Shown here: positions 20,441 to 31,920 of the stretch, in pieces | How the letters are laid out: each line of letters starts with the position of its first letter | How positions within the stretch are numbered: position 1 is the first letter of the stretch | DNA from: Nemophila menziesii | Taxonomy: Eukaryota; Streptophyta; Magnoliopsida; Boraginales; Hydrophyllaceae | Assembly: GCA_029959085.1 (NCBI GenBank) | Contig: JARWIR010000062.1 | Location: 1,674,001-1,738,000 of the forward strand | Length of the DNA: 64,000 nucleotides | Reading direction: 5' to 3' | Program-made: the position numbers and the translations under genes | The notes under the pieces: generated by a model | Seen by the model: the letters and a program-made list of their open reading frames with translations, nothing else | Told to the model about the DNA's origin: nothing | The model's database searches: none

Positions 20441-21975
20441 TGATGTCTCCTCATTTGTGATAGATTTATATTAGGACGAGACATCATTTTTAGTGATTTA
20501 GAAGTCATAATAGTCGATTTTCTTGAGAATTAGTGCACTTTCCTATTTTGAGTCTTGATTTAGTAAAATAATATTTTTAGAGCATATTGGGTTTAATTGT
20601 TTATTTAGTGTGTAGCTTTAAAGATAATTATGGAGATTAATTAGAGTCCAAGTCAAAGACTACAAGATTTGGAAAGAGATTAGCATGGTAATTGGAGATA
20701 AGGAAATAAAAGCTAAAATTATGGAAAAGGAAAAGCTGCCTAAATATGAATTTCTGCAGCTACGCCTAAAGAAGTGGTGATAACTCCAAAAGGAAGCCAA
20801 TTTTGGAAGATTCCTTTCATAGGGACGTAGATAATTCTGTGAGGATTCTTTTGGTACATTGTGGAGCAAAAACCGACCAATAACGAAGAAGATATGCTCA
20901 AAACAGTTCAGCAGTTATTATCTTTATTTCCATACGAATTTGAGTTGGGCTTGGAGTCCATCACTTAACCTCTCCCTCAAGAAAACGAATTAGGTCTTCT
21001 AAACACCTATAAATACACCCTTATATCACTTGTAAATCATCCTTGCCTCATAGTAATTAGTTCTTAAGGTTTTATTCTTCCAGTTTACTGTAGAGAGCAA
21101 GATAATGTCTTTTGTAATTTCTTTTAGTTTATTTCCATCAGGTATGAACTAAACTTCCCATAGCTTGGGTTTTGCATCATGTATAATCTATGAATTCTAA
21201 TTCTTCTATCTAAGTTTCTTTGGGAATTACATGTTTTAAATTGATATTAGCTGCTTACTCTTATATTTGTTTATGTGTTTTGCATTAATGATTGTTTTCC
21301 TTGCTAGTGCACGGGTATAGGATTACCTTAATAATAGTTAGCTGATCACTTTAGATGGGTGTCTAATTATTGAAACACCACATAACGTCTAGTATCAATA
21401 TTATTCCTGACAAAACTGATTCTAACTAGATAGTCATTAGGGTATGATTTAATCACCATATCACCAATTGAATGAATTGTTTGCTTAGGGCCTTAGTAGC
21501 GTTTGATAACCCTATTTGAAACAGCTTCTTGGTTGTGCCGTAGCCCCCTTAGTCGCTCTCAAGGTCTAAGGAATGGCAATTTAGAATCCTGACTAAGTAT
21601 ACAAGAGCTAATATTCTCCCTTATTAACTAGATCTAATCGAAAGAATTAAAAGGATTAGTGCATACTAGCAAAACCTAAGCTATACTTCTCATATCATAT
21701 TCTTCGTATTATATTTTATTGTCTTTATTTTCTTAGTTTTAATTATTAATTTCGAAATTCAATCTCTTTTATTTTCTGTCTTTAATTAATTATTGCTTAC
21801 TCGTTATTCCTACCCACGTGATTAACACACTTAAGTCCCTGAGAACGAACTCAACTTATCAACTAAAACTTGCATACGTCCTGTAATACTTGCAGTACTG
21901 TGCCTGTCTAGGGTGAGAGTGCGTAGTTTTCTAGACTTTATTTATCTTATGTTTATCACACCCTAGACGACACCA
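20441..21975 (+). repeat. E3 5' LTR (1535 bp) with promoter
   Basis: TGATGTCTCC...GACACCA. Inverted copy GAGACATCA at 20478-20486. TATA-like CTATAAATA at 21007-21015 is the probable promoter. Near the 3' end, ACTTGCATACGTCCTGTAAT and ACTTGCAGT are shared with the E4 LTR and, in altered form, with E1. Confidence 0.92.
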
Positions 21976-21982
21976 AGTTTTT

Positions 21983-21998
21983 TGGCGCCGCTGCCGGG
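21983..21998 (+). other. E3 primer-binding site (tRNA-Asp type)
   Basis: TGGCGCCGCTGCCGGG lies 7 nt after the LTR end and matches the E1 PBS, including the same C where a perfect tRNA-Asp complement would have T. Confidence 0.8.
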
Positions 21999-22132
21999 AA
22001 CTTGTGTCTCGTTAGCTTGTGGGTTATCTATTTCGAGTAGTAGTTTTTAATTAATTTTTATTTTTCAATATTTAGTTTTTGTTTTTCCGGATTTACGCTT
22101 GTGGTTTGCTTTAGTCTTTTTCAGGTTTCACA

Positions 22133-24999
22133 GTGTTTAATTCTTGGCCTCCTTTATCGGAGCCTGAGAGGAGCTTCAGACCTTACAACAAACGAGTTCG
22201 TGAGGAAAGAGCCTTAAGAAAAGCGATGGCAGCCCATCTAGATCCACCACTCGAGGACCCAATTGGAGGACATCAACAAAATCCACCACTTGGAGTCCCA
22301 CCTGTAGGAATTCCACCAGGAGGACCACAACTTAATCCGCTTGGTGGTCAACAACAAGGTGTACCACAGCCACTAGGAGGAGGTAATGGGCAGAATAACG
22401 TTAATAATCAACAGAACCGAGTTGAACAAGACCTTCCTGGCCTCTATGTGTCGTTCTATGTTCAACCAATAGGTTACCTCCCTCCAGAGATCCAGAATAT
22501 TAAATTTAGACCCGATCCGGGTATGCTTAGTCAATTTCAAAGTCATGGACTCTACAGTGGTACAGCAATTCAAGATCCGGTAAGATCGATTCAGAAGTTT
22601 ATGCAGATTTGTGATGCCTATGTTACTCCTGGCATTACACACGAGCAACTGTATTGTCATATGTTTTCGTTCTTCTTAACCGGTAGAGCTAGCGAATGGC
22701 TAGATAGACAACCACCTGGAACAATTAATACATGCGTAGAACTTCAAGCCGCTTTCTTTAACCGTTTTATCCGAAGAGTATGCGACTCAAAGATCAAAGC
22801 GAGCTTGCAAGATTTTGTCAAGAAGATGGAGAGAAAATAGGAGAAGCATGGACAAGGTTTCAACATAAATTAGCTAGATTTCCCCTCCATGGTTATACCC
22901 CTTCTCTACAACTGGTAATATTCTATGAAGGTCTTAATGATAAGGGTAGAGAGAAGGTGGATAACATTGGAAAGGGTAATTTTGTGTCCATTAATCATAA
23001 CGAAGCTTCCGAGGTTTTGGAAAATATTATTGAACAAGAAAGTAGTTGGCCTTCAACGCGATATTCTGTAGCAAAGACCCGAGGAACGCTTCGTTTAGAT
23101 GCAGAAACTGCGAACTCAGCTCAAATATCCGCATTAGAAAATCAAATCAAGGAGCTGAAGTTAGAGATGCAAAAGAATTTAGCCGCAGCAAACGTAGTAC
23201 AAGAAGCACAAGGTTGTCAACAATGTGGGGTTAATAATCATACATGGGAAGAGTGCGAAGGAAATCCACAATCTGTTTACTTTATATCCAACCGCGGAGG
23301 TTATCAATGGGGTAACCGAAACCATCCGGGTATGCAGTATTCAAATCCACAGAGGGCCGCTAATCCTGGTCATTATCAACCGCGTCCCCAGAACAATTCT
23401 TTCCAACCGAGAGGTCAGTATCAAAATCAATATCAAAATAGACCTGCTCCACCTCAACAACCCGTTCAAGATGCCTATACCGATGCGTTAGATCAGAAAG
23501 ATTTACCTCAGTATCCTCAAGAAGGATCTATAGACAATCAGCAAGTAATGAAAATCTTCGAACGTTTGACCACGAATATGAACGCTCAGGAAGAGAAAGT
23601 CCGAGGACAAGATGCCGCACTTCAGATCTTAGGTACTCAAGTAGAACAGTTAAACAAAGTTCTAACAAATTTAATGGAACAGAAAGAAGTGAAGGCTATC
23701 GAAGGAGGTGATGACAATGTTGGGTTCGAAGCTTGTAAGGCTATTTGCCTTGAAATTGAAGAAGAAAAGAAGGAAGTACCGCATGCTGCCGTTAGTGCCG
23801 TGGAAGTTCCGAGTACCGAAGAAGAACCAACCAAGTCTAGCCCCGTGGAATCTGACTGTTCTGAGGTTTATGTGGAGGACGATTCAGAAGGAGCCGGATT
23901 TATACAGCTTCTGAGGAAAATGCAAGAGAAAATTCGATCGGTTATGGAATATCAAGCTGAGCTAAATTCAAAAGTGGAAGATGAAGTTGCACCTGCTGTG
24001 CAAGAAGAAAAAGAAGAAGAGAATGTGGAATTGCCACCTATTGTTCAACCAGTGTCACCGACTATTCCTGATACAAATCCTAAGGATGACACTGAACTCA
24101 AGACATTTGTAGAGGCGTATACACCCGAAAATATCAACGCCCAAATGCTTGAGATTGCAAAGAAAGGACTTACACCGCAACAAATTTTTACGCAAGTTAT
24201 TCCTGAGAAAGAAGAGAGTGTAGAGATCCCAGGAGATAATCTGAGAGTCTCAAGAAGAAGTGAACGAGAGCTACCAACGAAGCTTAAAGATCCGGGAAGT
24301 TTTAACCTTCCTATTCAAATAAATGGTATGCTCAAGGCGAAAGCTATGTACGATGTGGGTTCAGGTGTGAATCTTATGCCTAAGTCCGTGTTCGAGAGAC
24401 TTGGACTTCAGAAATCAGAGAAAACTCCAGTGAAGTTGCAGTTCGCTGACAACTCAGTTACGAGGACATGGGGAACAGTGGAGGACGTCTTAGTCCGTGC
24501 AGGTAGTATCGCCATCCCTACTGACTTTGTTATACTTGAGTTTGATGCAGATAAGCAGGTTCCAATCCTACTTGGACGGCCCTTCATGGCCACAAGTCAA
24601 AGTGTCATCAACTTCCAAGAAGGGACCATCACCCTTCATGCAAAGAACGTATCCAAGACCTTCTATGTCTTGGGTAAAAAACCAAGGAAGTTAGATCCCA
24701 CCGTTCCTGTCATCCACAGCCTTTCACATCACAAAGTCCCTCCTGAGAAAATCCACTTAAAGCCTGTGGATACTGAGCCAAACATTGAGTTTGGGATTGG
24801 CCATGAAGTTCTATGGAAATCTCACAAACGAGAGAATAGGCCACGTAATTTCAAGGACTCGTGGATGGGACCATTCATTGTCACTAAGGTTGTTTCAGCC
24901 AAGGTGATAGAAATCCGACCCAAGAAGGGGATCAAGCGCAGATTAGTTGACGTTCATAGCCTAACTCGTTGTTGGGGAGGCTATATTCGCAAATCTTGA
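22133..24999 (+). pseudogene. E3 ORF1: gag, CCHC knuckle, protease and integrase tail, frameshifted
   Basis: Frame one (22133-22840) carries a Pro/Gly/Gln-rich N terminus and the start of the retrotransposon gag domain (FFLTGRASEWLDRQPPGTI). Frame two (to 24999) carries the rest of gag (GEAWTRFQHKLARFPLHG), a CCHC knuckle CQQCGVNNHTWEEC near 23215-23256, an acidic linker, the retropepsin (DVGSG near 24352; LGRPFMATS near 24570) and the integrase-tail segment (GHEVLWKS...SWMGPFIV). The frames meet at the TTTT of 22765-22768, consistent with one lost T. The first codon is GTG in the place where an ATG is expected. The copy is therefore probably dead at both points, but the protein logic matches E1 and shows what E1 has lost. 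No RT or integrase core is present. Confidence 0.85.
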
Positions 25000-25232
25000 T
25001 AGAGGTAACACGTCTAACTTTAAAAGACGTTAAATAAAAGTGTTGTACGGGAGACAACCCGCAATTTTTTTTTAAAGTTTTTATGTCTTTTACTTTTTTA
25101 GTTTATGTTTAGTTTAGTTGTTTTTAGTTGATATTGCATATTTGAGAAAGGTATTAGTGTTTTTGATGATTAGGTATTGGAGAAATCGAGTTAGGGAAGG
25201 AGAACGAAATTTTTCGGAAGAGCTGAAGCAGC

Positions 25233-25500
25233 GCTGCGGTATACTGGACCTCAGCCGCGGTGTACCGCAGAGGAAGAAAACCCATACCACGGGTAGATGC
25301 CACGGGTTTTATACCGAGACGAGAAAAAAAGATCATCGACCCGTGCGGTATACCGGACCCTGTACCACACCCTATACCGCGGGACCAAAACCCGTGCCAC
25401 GGGTATGTACCACGTGTATTTTGCCGAAGCGAAAATTTTTGGAGCAACAGAAGCTTCGGTATACCGCACCAACAGCCGTGGTGCACCGCAAGTCGCCTCC
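25233..25500 (+). repeat. Palindrome array between ORF1 and ORF2 (E3)
   Basis: Contains GCGGTATACYGGACC, CCGCGGTGTACCGC and CGGTATACCGCACC palindromic units, and AAAACCC...CCACGGGTTTT and AAAACCCGTGCCACGGG modules, all as in E1 but in a different number and order. The preceding part (25000-25232) holds the CGGGAGACAACCCG hairpin and a short T-tract. Confidence 0.75.
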
Positions 25501-25937
25501 AGAGAGAAAAGATGCGGATTTAGGTTTATAAAAGAGGTATAAAGATCATTATTCCGAATTTACAAAACCTCAAGCCTCTTTTTCTTCTCCAAAACTCTCC
25601 CAACTCCATTGAAGCTCATAAAAACCATCACCAATCATCAAAACACTACCCAATCATCAAGGAAAACACATCAAACCTTCTCTCCATCTCATTATAAAGG
25701 AGATTCAAGAACCCAATCCTCACCAAACACAATCAATTGAAGAATCAAAAGATCAAATTTACACAATTCATCCTACAATTTCTTAAATCCAAGCCAAACC
25801 ATCAAGAATCCACCTCACCCACATAGAGATTCATCATCAATTCATCTATCCTAAGCCAAATCAAGCTTGTTCAACCAAAAATTCACAAGTTCAAATTTCA
25901 AGAGTTGTTAAAGCTTTGAGTTGGGGGTTAATTGAAG

Positions 25938-27140
25938 ATGACTAATAGAACAACAATATTAGCTAACAAGAGGGAGGTGAAGAAAAGCAAGGTATTGGAT
26001 CCGATCAAGAAGAAATCAAATAACAAGGGTTCTAGTTCTAAATCAAAGGGTAAAGACGAGGTTGAAGATGAAGGTGCGATAACTTTGCTTGATCGTAATG
26101 GTAAAAAGCTCTACTTTTATGCAAAGGAGAAAACACAACTTCCACAAGGTCCTACACCCAAGGAGAAAGAGGAAGCTTCAAGGGCCCTGAAAGCTTCTGT
26201 AGAGAAACAATTAAAAGAACTACCCTTTGCTTATGAGAAAGTATTCAAGGAAGAAGTTGGTACAGGAGAATACAAGAGATTCTTAGAGCTTGGTGCGAAA
26301 TTGGGTTGGTCTACGTTCATGGTAAGACATTCTGAATTATGTCATGAGTTAGTTTTGGAATTCTATTTAGGCCTATTTAGCCGAGATAGTAAAGCTTGTG
26401 TTCCGATTAGAGGAAAGTTAGTTCCTTTCACAGTTGATGAGATTAGAAACCACTTCAAATTTAAGAAATTGAAAGGTTATTGCAAGTATGATGAAGCGGT
26501 TGCTAAACGAAAAATATTTGATGAGGAATTACTTTTTGAGCATGTATTAGATAAGGAGAAAGTGCAATCACATAAGGGAGAATTGAAGGCACCTTGGCCT
26601 TACAAATATCTTCAAACGGATGTGAGAATTTGGCACAATTTCCTTATTCCTAATGTCTTTGGAAAAACACGAACTTTGGATGTGACTATGAAGAACGCTC
26701 TACTTTTGGATTGTATTTTGAGAGGAGAAGAAGTAGATGTGGCACTGTTGATCTATGAGGAGGTGATACGATTTTCGGTCTCTCCTAAATCAGTTTATAA
26801 TGTTAAATTTCCTACTATGATCATGTGTCTTGTGCGAAGAGCGAATGTAACGTTGGGTGAAGAAGAGAAACTCGAGTTTAAGACGAGTTATATTGATAAT
26901 GCTTGGATCAAAGATATCTTTCGAAGAGCGGGTTCTACGCAAGTCTCGAAAGAAGAAAGGGAGCAAAATTGGCAAGAGAAGATGGAAGAGCGTTTAACCA
27001 AATTCGAAGTAGCTCAAACTTCTTTAGTCAACTATATGGCACAAATCAACGCTAATCAAGTGCACATCATGAAACTCCTTGAGCAATTAACGAAAGGTCC
27101 AGCAAATCCTACCTTGGATGTCAATGATGCGAGGCAATAG
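25938..27140 (+). CDS. E3 ORF2: plant-specific transposon protein, intact
   Basis: 400 residues from the ATG at 25938; a more upstream TTG is not needed, and E1, E4 and E8 have an ATG in the same context. The N terminus (~1-70) is Lys/Ser-rich and basic. Residues ~85-310 resemble the putative plant transposon protein domain (Pfam family often named Transposase_32): FYLGLFSRDSK, VPIRGKLVPFTVDEI, IWHNFLIPNV, VTMKNALLLDCILRGEEVDV and FPTMIMCLV in order. A coiled-coil-like C terminus ends in HIMKLLEQL. There is no signal peptide or membrane segment, so it is not envelope-like. Its position between the pol-equivalent and the 3' LTR is that of the extra ORF in Athila elements. A PPT-like tract lies 10 nt before the ATG. 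Its function is unknown. Confidence 0.75.
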   Translation: MTNRTTILANKREVKKSKVLDPIKKKSNNKGSSSKSKGKDEVEDEGAITLLDRNGKKLYFYAKEKTQLPQGPTPKEKEEASRALKASVEKQLKELPFAYEKVFKEEVGTGEYKRFLELGAKLGWSTFMVRHSELCHELVLEFYLGLFSRDSKACVPIRGKLVPFTVDEIRNHFKFKKLKGYCKYDEAVAKRKIFDEELLFEHVLDKEKVQSHKGELKAPWPYKYLQTDVRIWHNFLIPNVFGKTRTLDVTMKNALLLDCILRGEEVDVALLIYEEVIRFSVSPKSVYNVKFPTMIMCLVRRANVTLGEEEKLEFKTSYIDNAWIKDIFRRAGSTQVSKEEREQNWQEKMEERLTKFEVAQTSLVNYMAQINANQVHIMKLLEQLTKGPANPTLDVNDARQ

Positions 27141-27225
27141 CCTCGAGAGTATGTTCTCTTTCTTCCGTACCATTTCTGTAAATATGTTTATCTGCTAATT
27201 TTAATTTCTGTTTCGAGTCTTTTTC

Positions 27226-27245
27226 GAGTCGTGGGGACACGGCTC
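27226..27245 (+). other. Conserved stem-loop downstream of ORF2 (E3)
   Basis: GAGTCGTG-GGGA-CACGGCTC, 80 nt after the ORF2 stop, followed by TGAGTTGGGGTGTGGGG (27251-27267). The remaining noncoding region to the PPT (27270-28704) is closely similar to 4250-5713 of E1 and holds no ORF of note; the PPT is at 28705-28721. Confidence 0.75.
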
Positions 27246-28721
27246 ATTTTTGAGTTGGGGTGTGGGGATTCGTTATCTCTCATCTCCATTTTTCTGTTTT
27301 TAGGTAGAAACTAAAATTTTTGATACATGGGAATTAGATGTAGAGTATGTTTAATAGCTTGAAAGCATAAGCTCAGTGAATTGATGATAGTAATTAATAT
27401 GTTTATTAGCTATGTTATTTGTATGCTTTGAGTATTTGCAGGAAAACACACGTTGATAGTAAAGAAAAGATTAGTGAGCAATGCAATAGAAAGTATGTTC
27501 GATCTCAGGGAACCTTGAAAAGTGTGTAGGCCATGAGATCTAAGCTAGTTGACAAAACCATTTAATGAAAGTGCTAAAGGTAAGAAAATAACGAAATTGC
27601 ATAGTTTAGAAAGTGATTAAGGCGGTTCTTTCATATTGAAGCCTTTGAAGCCTTTTTATACCTTCTCACCTTGTTATTTTGATTTTATATGCTATATCCT
27701 TCTCAGCCCCTTCTAGCCTTTCTAAAGCTTTTTATTGAAACACATTATAAGTCATATCCCTTTAGATTATAGGACTTTTCCATATGACCCGCACTCGAAT
27801 CGTGATGCATAGACAGTTGTTTTAGAGCTTGAGTTTGGGGTGGTGGGTCCACCATTATGGGAATTGATATTGGGATGGGATTTTAGGGCTTATTAATTGT
27901 GCTTTATATTGATGATGTTTCACAGATTTTTATTGTGACCCTTAGTCGGGGTAATAGTGAATGAAAAAGAAGCTACGAGCTAAATTTGCCAACAAGGGCA
28001 TTAAAAGAAAAAATATATATATGATAGAATAGCGTGATATCTCAACATAAAAAGAGAGTCATGGAAAAAGAAATTGATTTGAAAAGAAAAGAAAATATAT
28101 ATATATTCGGACCGGCAAAGTGGAATTTTTATGTAAACATCTTATGCTTTAATTGGGTTATTGGGGATGCTAAATTGTGCATCAAAGAATTCATTGGGTT
28201 GAGTGAGAAACGTTTTATGAGAGTAACTCAAACTCTAGGGCGATTCGTTGATGGCTAGTGAGGAGAGAGCCAAAAGCTCACTCTAAATTATCCAAATATA
28301 CTACCATACCGTCCCTAAGCCTAAATTACCACCTTAAAGACCTTGCTATTCTTTGCTATGTAATTGAGAAGTGATTGAGCCATTAGAGAGTAGTTAAGTG
28401 GACCTTTGAATACTAGTGAAGTTCGATGAACAATCTATAGCTTTCCTTGGGGAACTGAGTAAAGTCCCAATCCTTCTTACATTGCGAAACTAATCTGATC
28501 TTGAATTCAAGCCGTGTTGACTGTGGATATGAGAAGTGTACAGGTATGTAGTTTATGAATATTATTGCATGAAATTTTCTGAGTTGTTGCTTTAGGATTA
28601 TTCTATGTATTCTGCTATGTTCTTCCCATTGTGTTGAAAATTCCATAAGTGTGTATTTATAGACTTCCCTTTGTTTTTATCTTTATTGTATCGGGACGAT
28701 ACAACTTTGAGTTGGGGGTCT

Positions 28722-30257
28722 TGATGTCTCCTCATTTGTGATAGATTTATATTAGGACGAGACATCATTTTTAGTGATTTAGAAGTCATAATAGTCAATT
28801 TTCTTGAGAAATAGTGCACTTTCCTATTTTGAGTCTTGATTTAGTAAAATAATATTTTTAGAGCATATTGGGTTTAATTGTTTATTTAGTGTGTAGCTTT
28901 AAATATAATTATGGAGATTAATTAGAGTCCAAGTCAAAAGACTACAAAATATGGAAAGAGATAAGCATGGTAATTGGAGATAAGGAAAGAAAAGCTAAAA
29001 TCATGGAAAAGTAAAAGCTGCCTTAAATCTGAATTTCTGCAGCTACGTCTAAAGAAGTGGTGATAACTCCAAAACCGAGCCGCTTTTGGAAGATTCCTTT
29101 CACAGGGACGTATATAATTCTGTGAGGATTCTTTTGGTATATTGTGGAGCAAACACCGACCAATAACAAAGAAGATATGCTCAAAATAGTTCAACAATAA
29201 TTATCTTTATTTCCATACGAATTTGAGTTGGGCTTGGAGTCCATCACTTAACCTCTCCCTCAAGAAAACGAATTAGGTCTTCTAAACACCTATAAATACA
29301 CCCTTATATCACTTGTAAATCATCCTTGCCTCATAGTAATTAGTTCTTAAGGTTTTATTCTTCCAGTTTATTGTAGAGAGCAAGATGATGTCCTTTGTAA
29401 TTTCTTTTAGTTTATTTCCATCAGGTATGAACTAAACTTCCCATAGCTTGGGTTTTTCATCATGTATAATCTATGAATTCTAATTCTTCTATCTAAGTTT
29501 CTTTGGGAATTGCATGTTTTAAATTGATATTAGCTGCTTACTCTTATATTTGTTTATGTGTTTTACTTTAATGATTGTTTTCCTTGCTAGTGCACGAGTA
29601 TAGGATTACCTTAATAATAGTTAGATGATCACCTTAGATGGGTGTCTAATTATTGAAACACCACATAACGTCTAGTGTCGATATTAGTCCTGACAAAAAT
29701 GATTCTAACTAGATAGTCATTAGGGTATGATTTAATCACCATATCACCAATTGAATGAATTGTTTGCTTAGGGCCTTAGTAGCGTTTGATAACCCTATTT
29801 GAAACAGCTTCTTGGTTGTGCCGTAGCCCCCTTAGTCGCTCTCAAGGTCTACGAAATGGGAATTTAGAATCATGACTAAGTATACAAGAGCTAATATTCG
29901 TCCTATTAACTAGATCTAATAGAAAGAATTAGAAGGATTAGTGCATACTAGCAAAACCTAAGCTATACTTCTCATCTCATATTCTTCGTATTTTATTTTA
30001 TTTTCTTTATTTTCTTAGTTTTAATTATTAATTTTGAAATTCAATCTCTTTTATTTTCTGTCTTTAATTAATTATTGCTTACTCGTTATTCCTACCCACG
30101 TGATTAACACACTTAAGTCCCTGAGAACGAACTCAACTTATCAACTAAAACTTGCATACGTCCTGTAATACTTGCAGTACTGTGCCTGTCTAGGGTGAGA
30201 GTGCGTAGTTTTCTAGACTTTATTTATCTTATTTTTATCACACCCTAGGCGACACCA
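28722..30257 (+). repeat. E3 3' LTR (1536 bp)
   Basis: TGATGTCTCC...GACACCA directly after the PPT, followed by TSD CGGGA. Same length as the 5' LTR within 1 bp, with scattered substitutions. Confidence 0.93.
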
Positions 30258-30460
30258 CGGGACAAATCCCATCTCAGTATTAAATGAGTTCTTTTTTGTT
30301 TTAGTGTTTGATAATGTTGATGACTCGTACAATTTAATTTTGAATGTTATATAATGAACTAGAAAAAGTATTTTTCTTCATTTCAACTAATTATTGCTTC
30401 TCAAGTCATCAATGTTCAAAGTAATTAAGTTATTTCTTATATAAACGTAAATTGTAGGGA

Positions 30461-30652
30461 ATGGATCAGAAAAATAAGCAGCTAATAGCCTTAGGTTTCG
30501 AAGATTCTGCAAACAAAATCAGAGTAGGAATAGTACAACTGGACGGAACAATCATATCAATCCCCCGACATACATACATAACCCCACCAGGTCAAGGCTT
30601 TTTCACTCGTGAAACAACATATCATAATCTCCAACACATTATACCTTTTTAA
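30461..30652 (+). pseudogene. Captured 5' fragment of a KAE1/OSGEP-like gene
   Basis: The 63-codon frame resembles the N terminus of plant KAE1/OSGEP (TsaD family), the enzyme that adds threonylcarbamoyl to tRNA adenosine 37: ALGFEDSANKIRVGIVQLDG, then PRHTYITPPGQGF and a shortened RET...HNLQHIIP. The match stops at HIIPF with a TAA, no splice donor follows, and nothing of the remaining ~290 residues is seen nearby. The catalytic metal-binding histidines and most of the ASKHA fold are absent, so it cannot be functional. It is surrounded by GATGGGACAAATCCCATC repeats and foldback arms, which suggests capture by a transposon. Several conserved positions differ, so the capture is not recent. Confidence 0.75.
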
Positions 30653-30653
30653 T

Positions 30654-30790
30654 TAGTTTTACAATAGAGATGGGACAAATCCCATCTTAGTTATACAATG
30701 AGATGGGACAAATCACATCTCAGTATTAGAATGGAGATGAGACAAATTCATCTTAATCTTAAAATTACAGATGGGACAAAATCCCATTTA
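30654..30790 (+). repeat. ~35-bp repeats built on GATGGGACAAATCCCATC
   Basis: Three to four imperfect units of the type TTACAATAGAGATGGGACAA, each with the hairpin GATGGGA-CAAA-TCCCATC. Another unit lies at 20420-20440 plus 30258-30275, split by E3. They therefore flank the KAE1-like fragment on both sides. Confidence 0.65.
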
Positions 30791-30930
30791 AAAAAAAACA
30801 AAATCAAAAAAATTTAAAAATTCATAAAAAATCAAAAAAATCATAGACGTAAATATTAATTTGTATCATCTATTTTTTGATTTTTTTAGAATTAGTTATG
30901 ATGATTTAAAAAAAAATCCTGGACGTGCGT
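30791..30930 (+). mobile_element. Single foldback arm (FB family)
   Basis: ATCATAGACGTAAATATTAA, GAATTAGTTATGATGATTT and CCTGGACGTGCG match the right arm of FB1 in the same orientation. It is cut at 30930 by the truncated start of E4. Confidence 0.6.
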
Positions 30931-31356
30931 ATGCTGCCGAAATTTCCGTGGAAGTTCCTAGTCGAAGAAGAACCAACCACGGAAATTACCCTTCATGCTA
31001 AAAATGTATCCGAGACATTCTATGTCTAGGGTAAGAAACCACGGAAGTCAGATCCCACCGTTCCTATCATCCACAGCCTTTCACATCACAAGGTCCCTAA
31101 AGAGAAGATCCACGAAGAACCTGTGGATACTGAGCCAAGAATTGAGTTTGGGGTCGGCCATGAAGTTTTATGGAAATCCCACAAACCATAGAATAGGCCA
31201 CGAGGTTATCAAGACTCGTGGATGGGACCATTCATAGTCACTAAAGTTGTTTCAGCTAAGGTGATAGAGATCAAGACCAAGAAGGGCATTAAGCGGAGAT
31301 TAGTAGACGTTTATAGCCTTGCTCGTTGCTGGGGAGGCTATATTCGCAAATCTTGA
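30931..31356 (+). pseudogene. E4 ORF1 remnant: linker scrap and integrase tail
   Basis: The start matches the VEVPS...EEPT linker of E3. A deletion then joins it at about 30973 to ITLHAKNV behind the protease, so the whole protease is lost. The end keeps EFGVGHEVLWKSHK...SWMGPFIVTKVV, with two in-frame stops (TAG near 31027 and 31188). The CGGGAGACAACCCG hairpin follows at 31405-31418. Confidence 0.75.
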
Positions 31357-31584
31357 TAGAGGTAACACGTCTAACTTTAAAAGACGTTAAATAAAAAAGC
31401 TGTACGGGAGACAACCCGCAATTCTTTTATCTTTTTATGTTTTTATGTTTTTAATTCATGTTTAGTTTAGTTGTTTTTAGTTTATATTGCATAATTGAGT
31501 AAGGTATGAGTGTTTTTGATGTTTAGGTACCTAAGAAATCGAGTTAGGAGAAGGAAAAAGAAAATTTGGCGAATATCTGACCAT

Positions 31585-31920
31585 CCTTAAGGTACACCAC
31601 AGGATAGGTCCGGTATACAGCAAAAGGAAAACCGTGACAACAGTATAGGCCACGGTATTTTGCCGAGAAGAGAGCCAAAAAACCGTTGCACGTAGCGTCA
31701 CCACGGTATGAACAGCAATCAGGTGCGGTACACCGCGCTAGACTTCCGGTACATCACACCATCAAGAACCATGACCACGGTTTCCACCACGGTGTTTTGT
31801 CGAGAGATACATGAGCAGTTATTCAAAACCGTGTCGACAACTCACGACCACGGTTTCCAAACCCTCAGGTCCGGTACACTACGACACCGATCCGGTGCAC
31901 CACACGGCGCCGACAGATCC
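31585..31920 (+). repeat. Palindrome array between ORF1 and ORF2 (E4)
   Basis: Degenerate copies of the E1/E3 modules: GGTACACC, GTCCGGTATAC, GCGGTACACCGCGC, and AAAACCGTG...CCACGGTTT pairs. Here the arm sequence is ACCGTG/CACGGT in place of ACCCGTG/CACGGGT, so both arms have changed together. Confidence 0.65.

Larger units (their letters stand above)
20441..30257 (+). mobile_element. E3: complete non-autonomous Athila-like LTR retrotransposon (9.8 kb)
   Basis: Flanked by the 5-bp duplication CGGGA (20436-20440 and 30258-30262). It contains both LTRs, PBS, ORF1 (gag with CCHC knuckle, protease, integrase tail), palindrome array, intact ORF2, conserved noncoding region and PPT. There is no RT, RNase H or integrase core in either frame set. 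The two LTRs differ at scattered positions (for example two differences in the first ~100 bp), so it is older than E1. It is inserted within sequence made of GATGGGACAAATCCCATC repeats next to FB1. Confidence 0.93.

Noticed and set aside
22760..22790. Programmed -1 frameshift in E3 ORF1
   Set aside because: The site does not form a canonical X-XXY-YYZ slippery heptamer in the zero frame; loss of one T explains it more simply.
25938..27140. Envelope-like gene in E3
   Set aside because: No signal peptide, membrane segment or glycosylation-rich ectodomain; motifs fit a plant-transposon protein instead.
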